From: Flavobacterium sp.
Lineage (GTDB): Bacteria > Bacteroidota > Bacteroidia > Flavobacteriales > Flavobacteriaceae
DNA: 64,000 bases
Assembly: GCF_004295795.1 (NCBI RefSeq)
Contig: NZ_SEBR01000017.1
Location: 1-64,000 of the forward strand
Direction: 5' to 3'
Position 1 is the first letter of the stretch. Every line of letters starts with the position of its first letter. This document shows, piece by piece, positions 16,816 to 26,384 of the stretch. The notes beneath the pieces are model-generated. The model was given only the letters and a program-made list of their open reading frames with translations. It ran no database searches and was not told the origin of the DNA. Position numbers and translations under genes: made by a program.

Positions 16816-18282
16816 TCACCAAGGCCAAACAATCCCAAAAACCCGATCCAAAAACAAATTCACATCACGAGAAATCCGCAACCAATAATTCACGCCAACA
16901 AAGAAAACCGAAACCAAAACCGCTTTCAGCAAAATATTTACAATCGGATGAAACCCAAAATCCCAATAGTAAAACAATAAAAAAGTCACGCCCAAAATCC
17001 CAAAAGAGTACAAAGTCTGCTTGGTGAAAGGAAACAACTTCATCTTGAGAACCACAAAAAGCAACTTGGCCAAACTGTACAAAGCAATCGAGATCAACGT
17101 CGCCAAAGCCGCACCATCGATCAACATCGTGGGAATCAGGTACAAATTCAACACGACCTGTATCGCCGCGAGCAAAAGTCCCAAAAACAAAACCGCCTTA
17201 TAATATTTGGAATTGAAGATAATCGAGTTGTTGTTGCCCAAAATCAAATCGAGATATTTCGACAATCCGATGACGAAAACCGTAAAAAGTCCTTGCGAGT
17301 ACTCGGCTGGAAGCAGCAGATAAAGCTGTTTGACATTGACCAAAATCCCCACGAAAACCAGTCCGCCGATCATTTGCAGCGTAATCGAGGTCTTTTTGTA
17401 GAACTCGTTCAGCTCGTCGTGCTTGTTCTCGGCCATCAATTTTGCCGTAATCGGATAAGCGATCTGGTGCATGGCGCGACTCGGCACCGAAATCACCGTC
17501 GCAATGAAAATCGCCACATTGTAGAACGCGATGTTCTCGATATCGATCATTTTTCCCATCATGACCTTGTCGAGATCGAGCAACATATTGGCGATGCTCC
17601 CCGAAAGAATGATGAAAATCGAGTAAGTGAAAACCGCTTTACGATTCACCGGAAAACGCATATCAAGGCTGAAACGGCGAATCTTGAAGGCGTAAATCGC
17701 CATGACGAGTGCGACGGCGAAGTAAATCAGTAAAGTCAGATTGACGAAATCACCTGCCGAAATCCATCGGAAATACACCGCGAAAAGTCCCATCGTTATA
17801 AAAATCCGGAGTAAAATTTCCCTTGCGAAAGTCCCGAAAACCGACTTCAGATGCACTTTTACCCAAGCATAAAAAATCTCGAAATAGCCCATGCAAAGCC
17901 CAATGAGCGGAATCTGCCAGAAATAATCGTAAATGAATCGGCTTTTGGTAGAAAAATAATTGGCGATAAAGTCGTATTCGATATAGCAAAATGCAAAAAC
18001 CGGCACGATAACCAACAACGGAAGCAAAAGCAAATAAGTCAGAAAGCCGTTTTTTTCGGCGTCGGTGCGATAGCCGCTGAAAAATTTGACCAGCGTATTG
18101 TGCACGCCGAACGCCATCAAAGGCATGATTATGTTTCCGGCCGAGAGCACGAATCCGGTCAAGCCGTAAAATTCCTTGCCCAAAAACTGCGGATACATAA
18201 AGAGCGTATTCGCGGCGCCAATCCCGAAACCAACGTAAGTCAAAGCGGTATTCGTGAGCGACTGTTTGATGACAATTCCCAT
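16816..18282 (-). CDS. Polysaccharide flippase (Wzx/MATE-like)
   Basis: The 488-residue integral membrane protein has 12-14 predicted helices and the N-terminal pattern of oligosaccharide flippases (SLTNTALTYVGFGIGAAN). It should move lipid-linked glycan units across the inner membrane. Its ATG shares one base with the TGA of the glycosyltransferase, so it is the last gene of the DUF4834-YfhO-glycosyltransferase-flippase operon. No polymerase or ligase gene is in the window. Confidence 0.88.
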   Translation of the reverse strand: MGIVIKQSLTNTALTYVGFGIGAANTLFMYPQFLGKEFYGLTGFVLSAGNIIMPLMAFGVHNTLVKFFSGYRTDAEKNGFLTYLLLLPLLVIVPVFAFCYIEYDFIANYFSTKSRFIYDYFWQIPLIGLCMGYFEIFYAWVKVHLKSVFGTFAREILLRIFITMGLFAVYFRWISAGDFVNLTLLIYFAVALVMAIYAFKIRRFSLDMRFPVNRKAVFTYSIFIILSGSIANMLLDLDKVMMGKMIDIENIAFYNVAIFIATVISVPSRAMHQIAYPITAKLMAENKHDELNEFYKKTSITLQMIGGLVFVGILVNVKQLYLLLPAEYSQGLFTVFVIGLSKYLDLILGNNNSIIFNSKYYKAVLFLGLLLAAIQVVLNLYLIPTMLIDGAALATLISIALYSLAKLLFVVLKMKLFPFTKQTLYSFGILGVTFLLFYYWDFGFHPIVNILLKAVLVSVFFVGVNYWLRISRDVNLFLDRVFGIVWPW

Positions 18283-19559
18283 CAGCTAAGGATTTTCGCG
18301 AGTTTTTGGGTGAGATTTCTCCTCGAATATTGTTCGAGATTGTCGGCTTCAACCGATAGATTTCCGTCGAGATACGATTCGTAGAACGCCAGGATCGTGC
18401 GTTTAAGATCTTCACGTCCGCCGTAGTCGATGAAAATCCCCGTGGTCGTATGTTCGATGATTTCCGCAATGTCCGATCCGTGCGGCCCAATGGCGATAAT
18501 CGGCCTATTGGCAACCATATATTCGAACAATTTGCCGGGAATGATGCTTTTTGTGTGGATGGAATTGATTTCGATCAAAAGCAAAACCTGAGAACTGCGC
18601 TGTTGCGCAATCGCCTCATTGTGAGGAAGATAGCCCGGATTGTTGACATATTCGTCCAAGCCGTACATTTTGATCGATTCGAGCACTTCCGGACTCAAAG
18701 TTCCAATGAGTTTGAGCTCGAAATGCTCCGAAAATCCTGGAACTTCCTGCAAAATCTCACTCAGGACATGCCAAAGCAAGGTCGGATTGCGTTCGGACAA
18801 AAGCGATCCTATGTGCGCGAGCGAAAATTTGGTATCCAAAGCGACCGGATTCACGTTTTCCTCGTCGAAACCGTTAGTGATCACTTCGATGGGTTTCGAG
18901 GTGATTTTCGAAAAATCCTCCATTGTGGTTCGGCTCGTGACGAGAATCTGGTCGGCCGAGGTTAGCACTTTTTTCTCGAGTCTTTTGTGCTTTTTTTCCG
19001 AAAAACGAGACAGTTTCAGGTCTTTCTGATAGCCGATCGTAGTCCACGGATCGCGAAAATCGGCAACCCAATTGATCTTCAGTTTTTTCTGTAGCCGAAG
19101 TCCGATAAGGTGCAGACTATGAGGCGGACCGGTCGTGATCACCGTATCGATATCGTGTTCCGAAATGTATTTGGAGAGATAACTAACCGACGGCTTAATC
19201 CAGTAGATTCGGGCATCGGGCACAAAAAAATTGCCGCGTACCCAAAGCGCGAGCTTTTCGGGGAAAGTCTGTCTTTTTTGGTTCGGAATGATTCCGGCGC
19301 TCATTTTCTGGACTTTCTTTTTGGAGAAAACCGATGCCAGTGCGTAAGGTTCGAAAATCTTTTTTCTAAGGATCGTCAGATTCGACGAAACGTCTTTCGA
19401 CAGGTTCTCATCGAGTATCGGATAAGTCGGATTCTCCGGAATGTACACGATGGGCTCGATTCCGAATTCGGGAAGGTATTTCACGAACTTGAGCCAGCGT
19501 TGCACACCCGGACCGCCCGCCGGTGGCCAATAATAGGTTATGATGAGAACTTTTTTCAA
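18282..19559 (-). CDS. Glycosyltransferase, family 4-like
   Basis: The 425-residue GT-B-type enzyme has the N-terminal YYWPPAGGPGVQRWLKF motif of flavobacterial group 1 transferases, ADFRDPWTTIGY in the acceptor domain, and a C-terminal donor domain with LFEYMVANRPIIAIG and the late-position Glu/Asp-rich motif. It is likely cytoplasmic or membrane-associated and adds a sugar during surface-glycan synthesis; donor and acceptor are not predictable. It overlaps the YfhO gene by 4 bases and the flippase by 1. Confidence 0.9.
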   Translation of the reverse strand: MKKVLIITYYWPPAGGPGVQRWLKFVKYLPEFGIEPIVYIPENPTYPILDENLSKDVSSNLTILRKKIFEPYALASVFSKKKVQKMSAGIIPNQKRQTFPEKLALWVRGNFFVPDARIYWIKPSVSYLSKYISEHDIDTVITTGPPHSLHLIGLRLQKKLKINWVADFRDPWTTIGYQKDLKLSRFSEKKHKRLEKKVLTSADQILVTSRTTMEDFSKITSKPIEVITNGFDEENVNPVALDTKFSLAHIGSLLSERNPTLLWHVLSEILQEVPGFSEHFELKLIGTLSPEVLESIKMYGLDEYVNNPGYLPHNEAIAQQRSSQVLLLIEINSIHTKSIIPGKLFEYMVANRPIIAIGPHGSDIAEIIEHTTTGIFIDYGGREDLKRTILAFYESYLDGNLSVEADNLEQYSRRNLTQKLAKILS

Positions 19560-21979
19560 TTTTTGGTTTCCTTGCGTTTTCTTTCGTAGAAAATTCCGCC
19601 TGCGGCCAAAAGCAACATCACTATGGAACTTGCCAATGCGATTCCGCCTCCGGTTTTGACGACTTCGGGCTCGAATTTGAACTCGATCGTGTGTTGGCCG
19701 GCAGGAATCGGCAACGCTCTCAAGACATAATCGGCGCGAAGGATTTCGGCTTTTTTACCATCGACATAAGCGTTCCAACCTTTCGGATAGTACATTTCAC
19801 TGAAAACCGCCAAACCTGCATTCGGGTTCGAACTCTTGTATTTCAGATGGTTCGCCTCGTATTTCGTGACCTCGATCTTGGCCGACAGACTGTCTTTAAC
19901 GAACGTCTTGGCCGGAAGCAATTTCCCGAATTCACCGGAATTCACGATTGCCACGTTTTTGGAATCGAGTTTGTCGAGCGCTTTCATTTCGGCATCCGCG
20001 GAAGCGACTTCTTTCACTGAACTCACGAACCACGCATTTCCGTTCGCATCAGGATTCGGGATAGCGAACTCCTCGCCTTTTTCGTTGGCTTGGATGATGT
20101 ATTTCGTATTCAGCAGATTCAATAATTCGAGATTGTTCTTGGCGATCTGATACTCGAGAATCTGCTCCATTCTCCTCGGCCGCACCGCGCTGTAACCCGA
20201 AAGCGATTTGTGGAAAAACGAAGTTCTGGCGTTGTGGATCGCGTTGATCTCGAAAACGCGATAGTGCGTCGTATCTTGCATGATTGCCTGATCGACCTGG
20301 GTCGGTTCGAACGGAACGTCCACGGAACGCGCATCGACGAAATCATCGGCTTCAACATAATTCTTGTCGATAAAGAACAAATCGCCGATCATCACGATTC
20401 CGACCGCAATCACGGCCGTTGTCGCATTGAGTTTGTTCTTGACGTAAAGCCAAAGTGCGCCCGCGGCAAGCAGGACCAAAAACGCCGAACGCAACAAATC
20501 TGACGAATAGAAACTCATCCGGTCGGCTTTCAAGGACTCGACGAATTCCGGTCCGTAGCTTTTCATCATCATTTCGTCTGTCGGACCCGAAAAATTGAAC
20601 GAGCCTTTCAAGACGAACAAAAGCGCCACGAGTCCGAAGAAAATCCCCGAAGCGATGTACAAATCCTTGATTTTATTCGGTTTATCCGACTTGAAAAAAG
20701 ACGTCAATCCCATGATGGCCAACACCGGAAGACAAAGTTCCAAAACGACCTGGATCGAAGAAACTGCACGGAATTTGTCATAAAGCGGAACATATTCAAT
20801 AAAGAAATTCGTCAAACCGGCGAAGTTTTTTCCCCACGACAGCAAAAGCGAAAGGATCGCTCCAGCCAAAAACGCGTACTTGATTTTGCGATTGTCGACG
20901 AAAAACGCCAAAATTGCGAGGAAGAAAACAACCGCGCCAATGTAGGCCGGAGCCGCGACAATCGGTTGGTCGCCCCAATACAACGGCATCGAGTCGATTC
21001 CGTGTTTGGCCTGTTCTTCAGGAACGCCTTGGGACACCAAAAACTCATAAGTATGACTGTCAGTGTTCAGCTTTTCACCGTTCGATCCTCCGAAAAGCCT
21101 TGGCGCGATCAGGTCGAAACTTTCGGCCACGCCATAACTATATTCGGTGATATACTCGTAATCCATTGACGATTTTGTCTCGTTTTTGGAGCCGTCGGGA
21201 TTGAAAGTCAGTTCGCTTTTTCCGCGAATACTGAAATCGGCAAATTCGGCTGTGGCCATCAAGTTCGAAGCATTCACTCCGATGGCCAGAATTCCGGCGA
21301 CGGCAAAGATCCCAAATGAGATTCCGAGTTCCTTGAAAGCGCTGTCCTTTGCGGCTTTGTAGATGTAATAGACGACGATCGCGAGCAGCAAAAACAGCAA
21401 ATAATACGTCATTTGGAAGTGGTTCGCGTTGATCTCGAGCGCCGCGGCGACCATAGTAAGCAATCCGCCGGCGACCCATTTTCTTTTGAAGACCAGCAAA
21501 ACCCCGGCTACGACAGCGGGCATGTAAGCGATCGCGTGCGCCTTGGCATTGTGTCCGACGCCCAGAATGACTATCAGATAAGTCGAGAATCCGAAAGCCA
21601 ATGCGCCGAAAAACGCCTTGAGAGGATCTGTCTTCAATACCAGAAGCAAGCTGTAAAATCCTAGGAAATACAGGAAAAGATAATCGGCGGGACGCGGCAA
21701 AAATCGCAACAAGTCGTCGAATTTCCCGATGTAATCGTGCTCGTAATTCGCTCCCATCTGGTATGTCGGCATTCCTCCAAAAGACGAGTTCGTCCAATAA
21801 GGTTCGCCTTTTCCGGCGGCGCGAAAATCGTTCTGTTCCTTGGCCATTCCCGTAAATTGGGCGATGTCGCTTTGGTAAAGTTTTTTACCGGAAAGAACGG
21901 GATAAAAATAAATCAGGGAGACGAGCACAAAGCCGACGATGGCCAGCAAGTGCGCATAATACTTCGAAAATTGCTTCAT
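19556..21979 (-). CDS. YfhO-family membrane protein
   Basis: The 807-residue product has many N-terminal and central membrane helices and a soluble C-terminal domain containing MYYPKGWNAYVDGKKAEI, then a final helix before a KRKE-rich tail. In Gram-positive bacteria YfhO-type proteins take part in glycosylating lipoteichoic acid. In Bacteroidota the role is open, but the coupling to a glycosyltransferase and flippase points to transfer of lipid-linked sugars on the outer face of the inner membrane. The start at 21979 fits a -7 box 17 bases upstream; an earlier in-frame ATG at 22009 precedes that box. Confidence 0.88.
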   Translation of the reverse strand: MKQFSKYYAHLLAIVGFVLVSLIYFYPVLSGKKLYQSDIAQFTGMAKEQNDFRAAGKGEPYWTNSSFGGMPTYQMGANYEHDYIGKFDDLLRFLPRPADYLFLYFLGFYSLLLVLKTDPLKAFFGALAFGFSTYLIVILGVGHNAKAHAIAYMPAVVAGVLLVFKRKWVAGGLLTMVAAALEINANHFQMTYYLLFLLLAIVVYYIYKAAKDSAFKELGISFGIFAVAGILAIGVNASNLMATAEFADFSIRGKSELTFNPDGSKNETKSSMDYEYITEYSYGVAESFDLIAPRLFGGSNGEKLNTDSHTYEFLVSQGVPEEQAKHGIDSMPLYWGDQPIVAAPAYIGAVVFFLAILAFFVDNRKIKYAFLAGAILSLLLSWGKNFAGLTNFFIEYVPLYDKFRAVSSIQVVLELCLPVLAIMGLTSFFKSDKPNKIKDLYIASGIFFGLVALLFVLKGSFNFSGPTDEMMMKSYGPEFVESLKADRMSFYSSDLLRSAFLVLLAAGALWLYVKNKLNATTAVIAVGIVMIGDLFFIDKNYVEADDFVDARSVDVPFEPTQVDQAIMQDTTHYRVFEINAIHNARTSFFHKSLSGYSAVRPRRMEQILEYQIAKNNLELLNLLNTKYIIQANEKGEEFAIPNPDANGNAWFVSSVKEVASADAEMKALDKLDSKNVAIVNSGEFGKLLPAKTFVKDSLSAKIEVTKYEANHLKYKSSNPNAGLAVFSEMYYPKGWNAYVDGKKAEILRADYVLRALPIPAGQHTIEFKFEPEVVKTGGGIALASSIVMLLLAAGGIFYERKRKETKN

Positions 21980-21996
21980 GATGGTGTAATTCAGCC

Positions 21997-22004
21997 CAAA
22001 AATA
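21997..22004 (-). promoter_or_regulatory. -7 box for the YfhO-glycan operon
   Basis: Minus-strand TATTTTTG, 17 bases upstream of the ATG at 21979. No TTG at normal spacing. Confidence 0.45.
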
Positions 22005-22030
22005 ATCAAAATTTACGGGCAGTGGCGCAT

Positions 22031-22321
22031 TTACTCGATTTCCTCGTAATCGATGTACTCACCCACTTTTTTGGTCTCTCGGGACTTGGTAGCTTGTGAA
22101 GAATCGTAGCTCACTTCCCCGTCTCGCTTTTTGAAATCGTCCTGGCTCTGCGAAGTATTTTGGTATTGCCCGAACTTTTGGCGCATGTTTTCCTCGGCGT
22201 GGTGGACGGCTTTTTTGACCAAAATCGGAAAAAGAAGGCGCACGACATATTTCAGTACGTAATAGATCATCACGAAGAAGAACACATTGCGCAAAAAATT
22301 GTACAGATTGGCCGTTTCCAT
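22031..22321 (-). CDS. DUF4834 family small membrane protein
   Basis: The 96-residue product has one helix (about 8-28, NVFFFVMIYYVLKYVVRLLF), then a charged Gln/Ser-rich cytoplasmic tail ending VGEYIDYEEIE, the usual DUF4834 layout. Function is unknown. It sits 51 bases upstream of YfhO on the same strand; YfhO also has its own -7 box. The start at 22321 fits the promoter at 22345-22338; an ATG at 22369 lies upstream of that box. Confidence 0.85.
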   Translation of the reverse strand: METANLYNFLRNVFFFVMIYYVLKYVVRLLFPILVKKAVHHAEENMRQKFGQYQNTSQSQDDFKKRDGEVSYDSSQATKSRETKKVGEYIDYEEIE

Positions 22322-22337
22322 TGTGGTAAAATTTTTC

Positions 22338-22369
22338 CAAAAGTACGAAATACCCAATTCGGCTCTCAA
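22338..22369 (-). promoter_or_regulatory. DUF4834 promoter (TTG-N21-TACTTTTG)
   Basis: Minus-strand TACTTTTG at 22345-22338 with TTG at 22369-22367, 16 bases before the ATG. Confidence 0.6.
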
Positions 22370-22409
22370 AATCGGATCTTAAATAAATAATAAAAGTCAA
22401 CTCTTTTCG

Positions 22410-22417
22410 TACTTTTG
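22410..22417 (+). promoter_or_regulatory. -7 box for the outer-membrane transporter operon
   Basis: TACTTTTG, 21 bases before the ATG at 22439. It is divergent from the DUF4834 promoter. Confidence 0.5.
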
Positions 22418-22438
22418 GAAATCTGAAAAAACAGCGAT

Positions 22439-23425
22439 ATGCTTCGATTGAAATCCTTTTTTCCGGCTGCGATCCTTTTGGCCACGGCCATTTCCCAAGC
22501 CCAGTTTACCGATGTCATCAACTCCAACCGTCCGGGTGCGTCCATGTCGGCGTTTTCGGTCGGGAAAACCGTAGCCCAGGCCGAACTTGGTTTTACGGCC
22601 GAAAAGATGGACCACGAAACGCTTGGTTGGGATTCCAAAGGATTGAACGCCGATTTGACTATCCGTTACGGCGCTTTCCTTGAACAACTGGAACTCATCG
22701 GAAACCTGCAATATCAATGGGACAAGTTCAATTATCCGGATGTCGGGATCAGTTCACAGACGAGAAGTGCGCTGCGGGTTTTCTCTTTCGGGGCGAAATA
22801 TCTGGTTTATGATCCGAACAAAAAATACATCGACCGCAAGCCCGATCTTTACAGCTGGCGCGCCAATCACCGCTTCAAATGGAGAAACCTGATTCCGGCA
22901 GTTGGCGTTTATGTAGGCGGAAACATCGGCTTGACCGACAAATTTCCGCTTTACGGAGAAAAAGGCTTTTCGGCAAAGGGAATGATCATCACCCAAAACC
23001 AATTGGGACGTTATGTGCTCGTTACCAACATCATGGCCGACAGATTCGGTTCGAACTATGAAACTTTCGGATATGTGGTCACGCTCACAAGAGGTTTCAA
23101 CGACAGATGGTCTGGATTTTTGGAAAACCAAGGCTTCCAGAATGATTACTACGGCGATCTGATTTTTCGCGCCGGAGCCGCTTACCTTGTGGCTGGCAAC
23201 TTGCAACTCGACGTGAATTTTGGCGTGAACGTGAAAAGTACACCTTCTGTACTCCAAGCCGGAGTGGGCGTTTCGTGGCGTTTCGACGAATTGTACGAAG
23301 ACGTGATCATCAGGCTTCCTGGCGAGGAAAAAGAGATGAGCAAGGAAGACAAGAAACGTCAGAAGGAAAAAGACAAAAAAGACAAGAAGAACAAAGAGCG
23401 CAAGGACGCGATCGAATCCGAATAA
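22439..23425 (+). CDS. Outer-membrane beta-barrel, MetA-type transporter-like
   Basis: The 328-residue product has a signal peptide ending AISQAQ and a beta-barrel with alternating strands and many aromatic girdle residues, in the pattern of the phenol-degradation MetA-like outer-membrane family (DRPGAS-like SNRPGASMSAFSVGK near residue 28). A highly charged Lys/Glu/Asp-rich tail (last ~30 residues) follows the barrel and is unusual. Transport has not been shown for flavobacterial members. It leads an operon with the next two genes. Confidence 0.78.
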   Translation: MLRLKSFFPAAILLATAISQAQFTDVINSNRPGASMSAFSVGKTVAQAELGFTAEKMDHETLGWDSKGLNADLTIRYGAFLEQLELIGNLQYQWDKFNYPDVGISSQTRSALRVFSFGAKYLVYDPNKKYIDRKPDLYSWRANHRFKWRNLIPAVGVYVGGNIGLTDKFPLYGEKGFSAKGMIITQNQLGRYVLVTNIMADRFGSNYETFGYVVTLTRGFNDRWSGFLENQGFQNDYYGDLIFRAGAAYLVAGNLQLDVNFGVNVKSTPSVLQAGVGVSWRFDELYEDVIIRLPGEEKEMSKEDKKRQKEKDKKDKKNKERKDAIESE

Positions 23426-23432
23426 GCCCCGA

Positions 23433-24554
23433 ATGATTACCATCCAAGAAAAAAAGACGAAAAGCGAGATCAAGGAATTCGTCAAATTCCCTTTTTCGAT
23501 CTACAGGAAAAATCCATATTGGGTTCCGCCTTTGATCGCCGAAGAACTGATGTCGTTCGACAAACAAGTGAATCCGGTTTTCGAATATGCCGAAGCCTAT
23601 TTTTACATGGCTTACAAAAACGGGAAAGCCGCCGGACGCGTGGCCGCCATCGTGAACTGGAGCGAGGTCAACGAATTGCAGAAGAAAAAAGTGCGTTTTG
23701 GCTGGTTTGACGTAATCGACGATATAGAAGTCACCAAAGCGCTTTTGTCTAAAGTGGAAGAACTCGGTCGCCAGCACGGTCTCGAGAATATTGAAGGTCC
23801 GATGGGTTTTTCGAACCTCGACAAAGTCGGCGCGCTCATTATGGGATTCGACCAACTTTCGACGATGATAACGTGGTACAATCATCCGTATTACATCGAA
23901 CATTTCAAGCAACTCGGATTCACCAAGGAAAAGGAATTCGTCGAAAGCCGATTTATTTTCCCTAACGAAGAACAAGTCGCGCCATACCTCAAAGGCGACG
24001 TTTTGATCCGGAAGCGCTACAATCTCAAAGTCTACAATCCGAAAACCATTGAAGAAGTCATGCCGTTCATCGACCGCATGTTCGATCTTTTCAACGACGC
24101 TTACACGAAATTGACGTCTTTTGTTCCGATAACCGACAAACAAAAAGTGTTTTTCAAGGACAAATACATCGATCTGGTCAATCCGGAATTCCTCAAATTC
24201 ATCGAAGACCAAACGGGAAAACTGATCGGGTTTTCGATTTGCATGCCGTCGATGACACAAGCGATCAAGGACTCGAATGGAAGTCTTTGGCCGTTTGGCT
24301 GGGCGCGTTTGTGGTGGGCGAAAAAACACACTGACGAGGTTTTGTTTTACCTTATCGGAGTCGATCCCGAATGGCAGAACAAAGGACTTACGGCGATCAT
24401 CATGGCCGAATATTTCCGCTCTTTCCGCGACAACGGCATCAAATATTGCGTGAGAACGCCAGAGTTGGACGAGAACAATTCGATCCACAACCTTTGGAAA
24501 TTCTTCAATTCTCCGGTCACGAAACGCCGCGCGACTTTTATCAAAGATCTGTAA
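23433..24554 (+). CDS. GNAT-like conserved protein
   Basis: The 373-residue soluble protein starts with a conserved flavobacterial segment (FPFSIYRKNPYWVPPL). Its C-terminal half reads like an acetyltransferase fold (FYLIGVDPEWQNKGLTAIIM, resembling the acetyl-CoA-binding Q/RxxGxG/A loop). I recall the label GTP cyclohydrolase attached to relatives; none of the residues of that enzyme are visible. A role as N-acyltransferase is inference. It starts 7 bases after the barrel gene and overlaps the next gene (TAATG). Confidence 0.75.
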   Translation: MITIQEKKTKSEIKEFVKFPFSIYRKNPYWVPPLIAEELMSFDKQVNPVFEYAEAYFYMAYKNGKAAGRVAAIVNWSEVNELQKKKVRFGWFDVIDDIEVTKALLSKVEELGRQHGLENIEGPMGFSNLDKVGALIMGFDQLSTMITWYNHPYYIEHFKQLGFTKEKEFVESRFIFPNEEQVAPYLKGDVLIRKRYNLKVYNPKTIEEVMPFIDRMFDLFNDAYTKLTSFVPITDKQKVFFKDKYIDLVNPEFLKFIEDQTGKLIGFSICMPSMTQAIKDSNGSLWPFGWARLWWAKKHTDEVLFYLIGVDPEWQNKGLTAIIMAEYFRSFRDNGIKYCVRTPELDENNSIHNLWKFFNSPVTKRRATFIKDL

Positions 24555-24928
24555 TGAAAAGACTTTGTTTCGGATTTATTTTGCTGGCTGTCGGATGTTC
24601 CCAAAAGACGCCCGACTGCAAAAGCGTGCACGACGGGAAATTCATCATAACCGATCCCGGATTCAAATGCCAGATCACGAGAAACGATGGCATCCAGATC
24701 GAGCAAGGCAAAGATTTCAAAACGCAATTCGACGTCGAATGGAAAGACGATTGCCATTACACGCTCAAAAACCGCAAATCGCTTTCGGGAGACGAAACCA
24801 ATGATTGGAAACCCGAAAATGAGTTTTTGGTTGAAATCACCGAAGTCACATCCGACAGGATTTTTTTCACGATGACGGCCAATTTTACTGATGCGCGCAT
24901 TGACAGTTCGATGAAAATCCTCGAATGA
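24554..24928 (+). CDS. Small lipoprotein, unknown
   Basis: The 124-residue product has the lipoprotein signal MKRLCFGFILLAVGC, with the acylated Cys at position 15. The mature part has Cys pairs and a beta-rich pattern. No family recognised. The start is the ATG overlapping the preceding stop by one base, so it is co-translated with the GNAT-like gene and closes that operon. Confidence 0.78.
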   Translation: MKRLCFGFILLAVGCSQKTPDCKSVHDGKFIITDPGFKCQITRNDGIQIEQGKDFKTQFDVEWKDDCHYTLKNRKSLSGDETNDWKPENEFLVEITEVTSDRIFFTMTANFTDARIDSSMKILE

Positions 24929-25079
24929 CGTCACTGCTATATTTATGATTGTTTGTAATTCTGAATTTTGGCTTTTCAAATCCCTGATACGGAAGTCCGG
25001 AAAAACACCAATCAAAATCAACTGCAAATTTAGTTAGTCAACTATAAAATTAGTTTTATCTTCGGACAAAGTTCTCGAT

Positions 25080-26342
25080 ATGAAACAGATTCGAAGATTA
25101 TTCCTCGCCCTTTTACTGGTTTTCTCTCTAAATGCAAACTCGTGCACGGTATTTTCTTGGGCAATGAAAGGTGAGGTCTTCGCCGCCGCAAATGAAGACG
25201 ATTATACGCCATTCACGAGAATCTGGTTCAATCCCGCGACCGCGGAACGTTTCGGATCTGTTTGTTTCGGAGCACCCGATTTACAGATTGCCGCCGCCAT
25301 GAACGAATACGGATTGTTCTACGACTATACCGCGCAGTACGGCGTCGACCTGGCCAAGATCGCGCTCAAAAATCCCTATCAAGGCGATCTGTTTTTCGAG
25401 ATCATCGGGAAATGCAAAACTGTTGCCGAAGCGCTTGAAATGCTCAAAACCCACGATTATAGTTTTACTTCCCAGGTTTTGCTCGCCGACGCGACCGGAA
25501 ATTCAGTGATAATCAACCCCGGAAATATCACTCCTAAAACGGGAAATTTCCAGATCAGCACCAATTTCAACATCTGCGATCTCAAGACCGGTTACAAATG
25601 CGACCGATACGATACCGCCGACAGGATTTTGTCGAACGCGAAAGTTGCATCCGTGAAAACGATCGAATCGGTTCTGAACTTTACGCATCAGGAAGGCAAT
25701 CTCTCGACGCAATACTCCGCGATTTACGACTTGAAACGCCTCAAGATCAAGGTTTTTCTGTTCCACAATTTTGAAGAAGCTTTCGAGATCGACCTCAAAT
25801 CGGAACTTTCGAAAGGTTACAGGCTTGAACTGCTTTCCCGCTACTTCTCACCCACTTTCGCTTACACGGATTATGTCTCGAACCACGAATTGTTCAAAAA
25901 AGAAACTTTGTTGTCGGAAATCGAAAAAGTCGGATATGAAAATGCTAAAGAACATTATCTATCGGTTGCGCGGAATTCCCAAGATCCGAAAGAAAAAACG
26001 GCAATTCTCGACATCGCTATCCAATTGATCCGCGACGCAAACAATGAACATTCGAACGGAAAAGTCTGGGCCTACTGGTTTGGATTTCCCGACGGATTCA
26101 ATCCGAAAAAATACAGCGACAAACGCCTCGATATGGCCAAGACGCTTTTGCTGGAATTGTCCAAATCGGAATCGGATGCAAAAACCAGGCACTTTGAATT
26201 CGAGATGATCGCCTATCTGAACTGGCTTCGGGACGAAATGAAAAATGCCGCGATTTTCTATCGGAAAGCAATAGAAAACCCAGCAGATTCATATCCTGTA
26301 AGTTACAATAGAAGCGTCAAAATGCTCGCCAATCTTGAATGA
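25080..26342 (+). CDS. Secreted Ntn-hydrolase (choloylglycine/C45-like)
   Basis: The 420-residue product has a signal peptide (LFLALLLVFSLNANS) followed at once by C22-T-V-F. Cleavage before C22 would expose it as the N-terminal nucleophile of the linear amide-hydrolase fold. Supporting features are GEVFAAANEDDY and AAMNEYGLFYDYT, placed as in that family. The C-terminal third is alpha-helical and TPR-like. Probable periplasmic amide hydrolase of unknown substrate. It cannot be a normal lipoprotein, because the residues before C22 do not form a lipobox. Confidence 0.75.
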   Translation: MKQIRRLFLALLLVFSLNANSCTVFSWAMKGEVFAAANEDDYTPFTRIWFNPATAERFGSVCFGAPDLQIAAAMNEYGLFYDYTAQYGVDLAKIALKNPYQGDLFFEIIGKCKTVAEALEMLKTHDYSFTSQVLLADATGNSVIINPGNITPKTGNFQISTNFNICDLKTGYKCDRYDTADRILSNAKVASVKTIESVLNFTHQEGNLSTQYSAIYDLKRLKIKVFLFHNFEEAFEIDLKSELSKGYRLELLSRYFSPTFAYTDYVSNHELFKKETLLSEIEKVGYENAKEHYLSVARNSQDPKEKTAILDIAIQLIRDANNEHSNGKVWAYWFGFPDGFNPKKYSDKRLDMAKTLLLELSKSESDAKTRHFEFEMIAYLNWLRDEMKNAAIFYRKAIENPADSYPVSYNRSVKMLANLE

Positions 26343-26384
26343 TCGCGCCAATCATTTATCCGAAAGTGGCCTCCAAATCGAGAC

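Noticed and set aside
23310..24488. 392-codon minus-strand frame over the GNAT-like gene
   Set aside because: Antisense shadow; Phe/Arg-rich low-complexity product, and the sense frame has clear family features.
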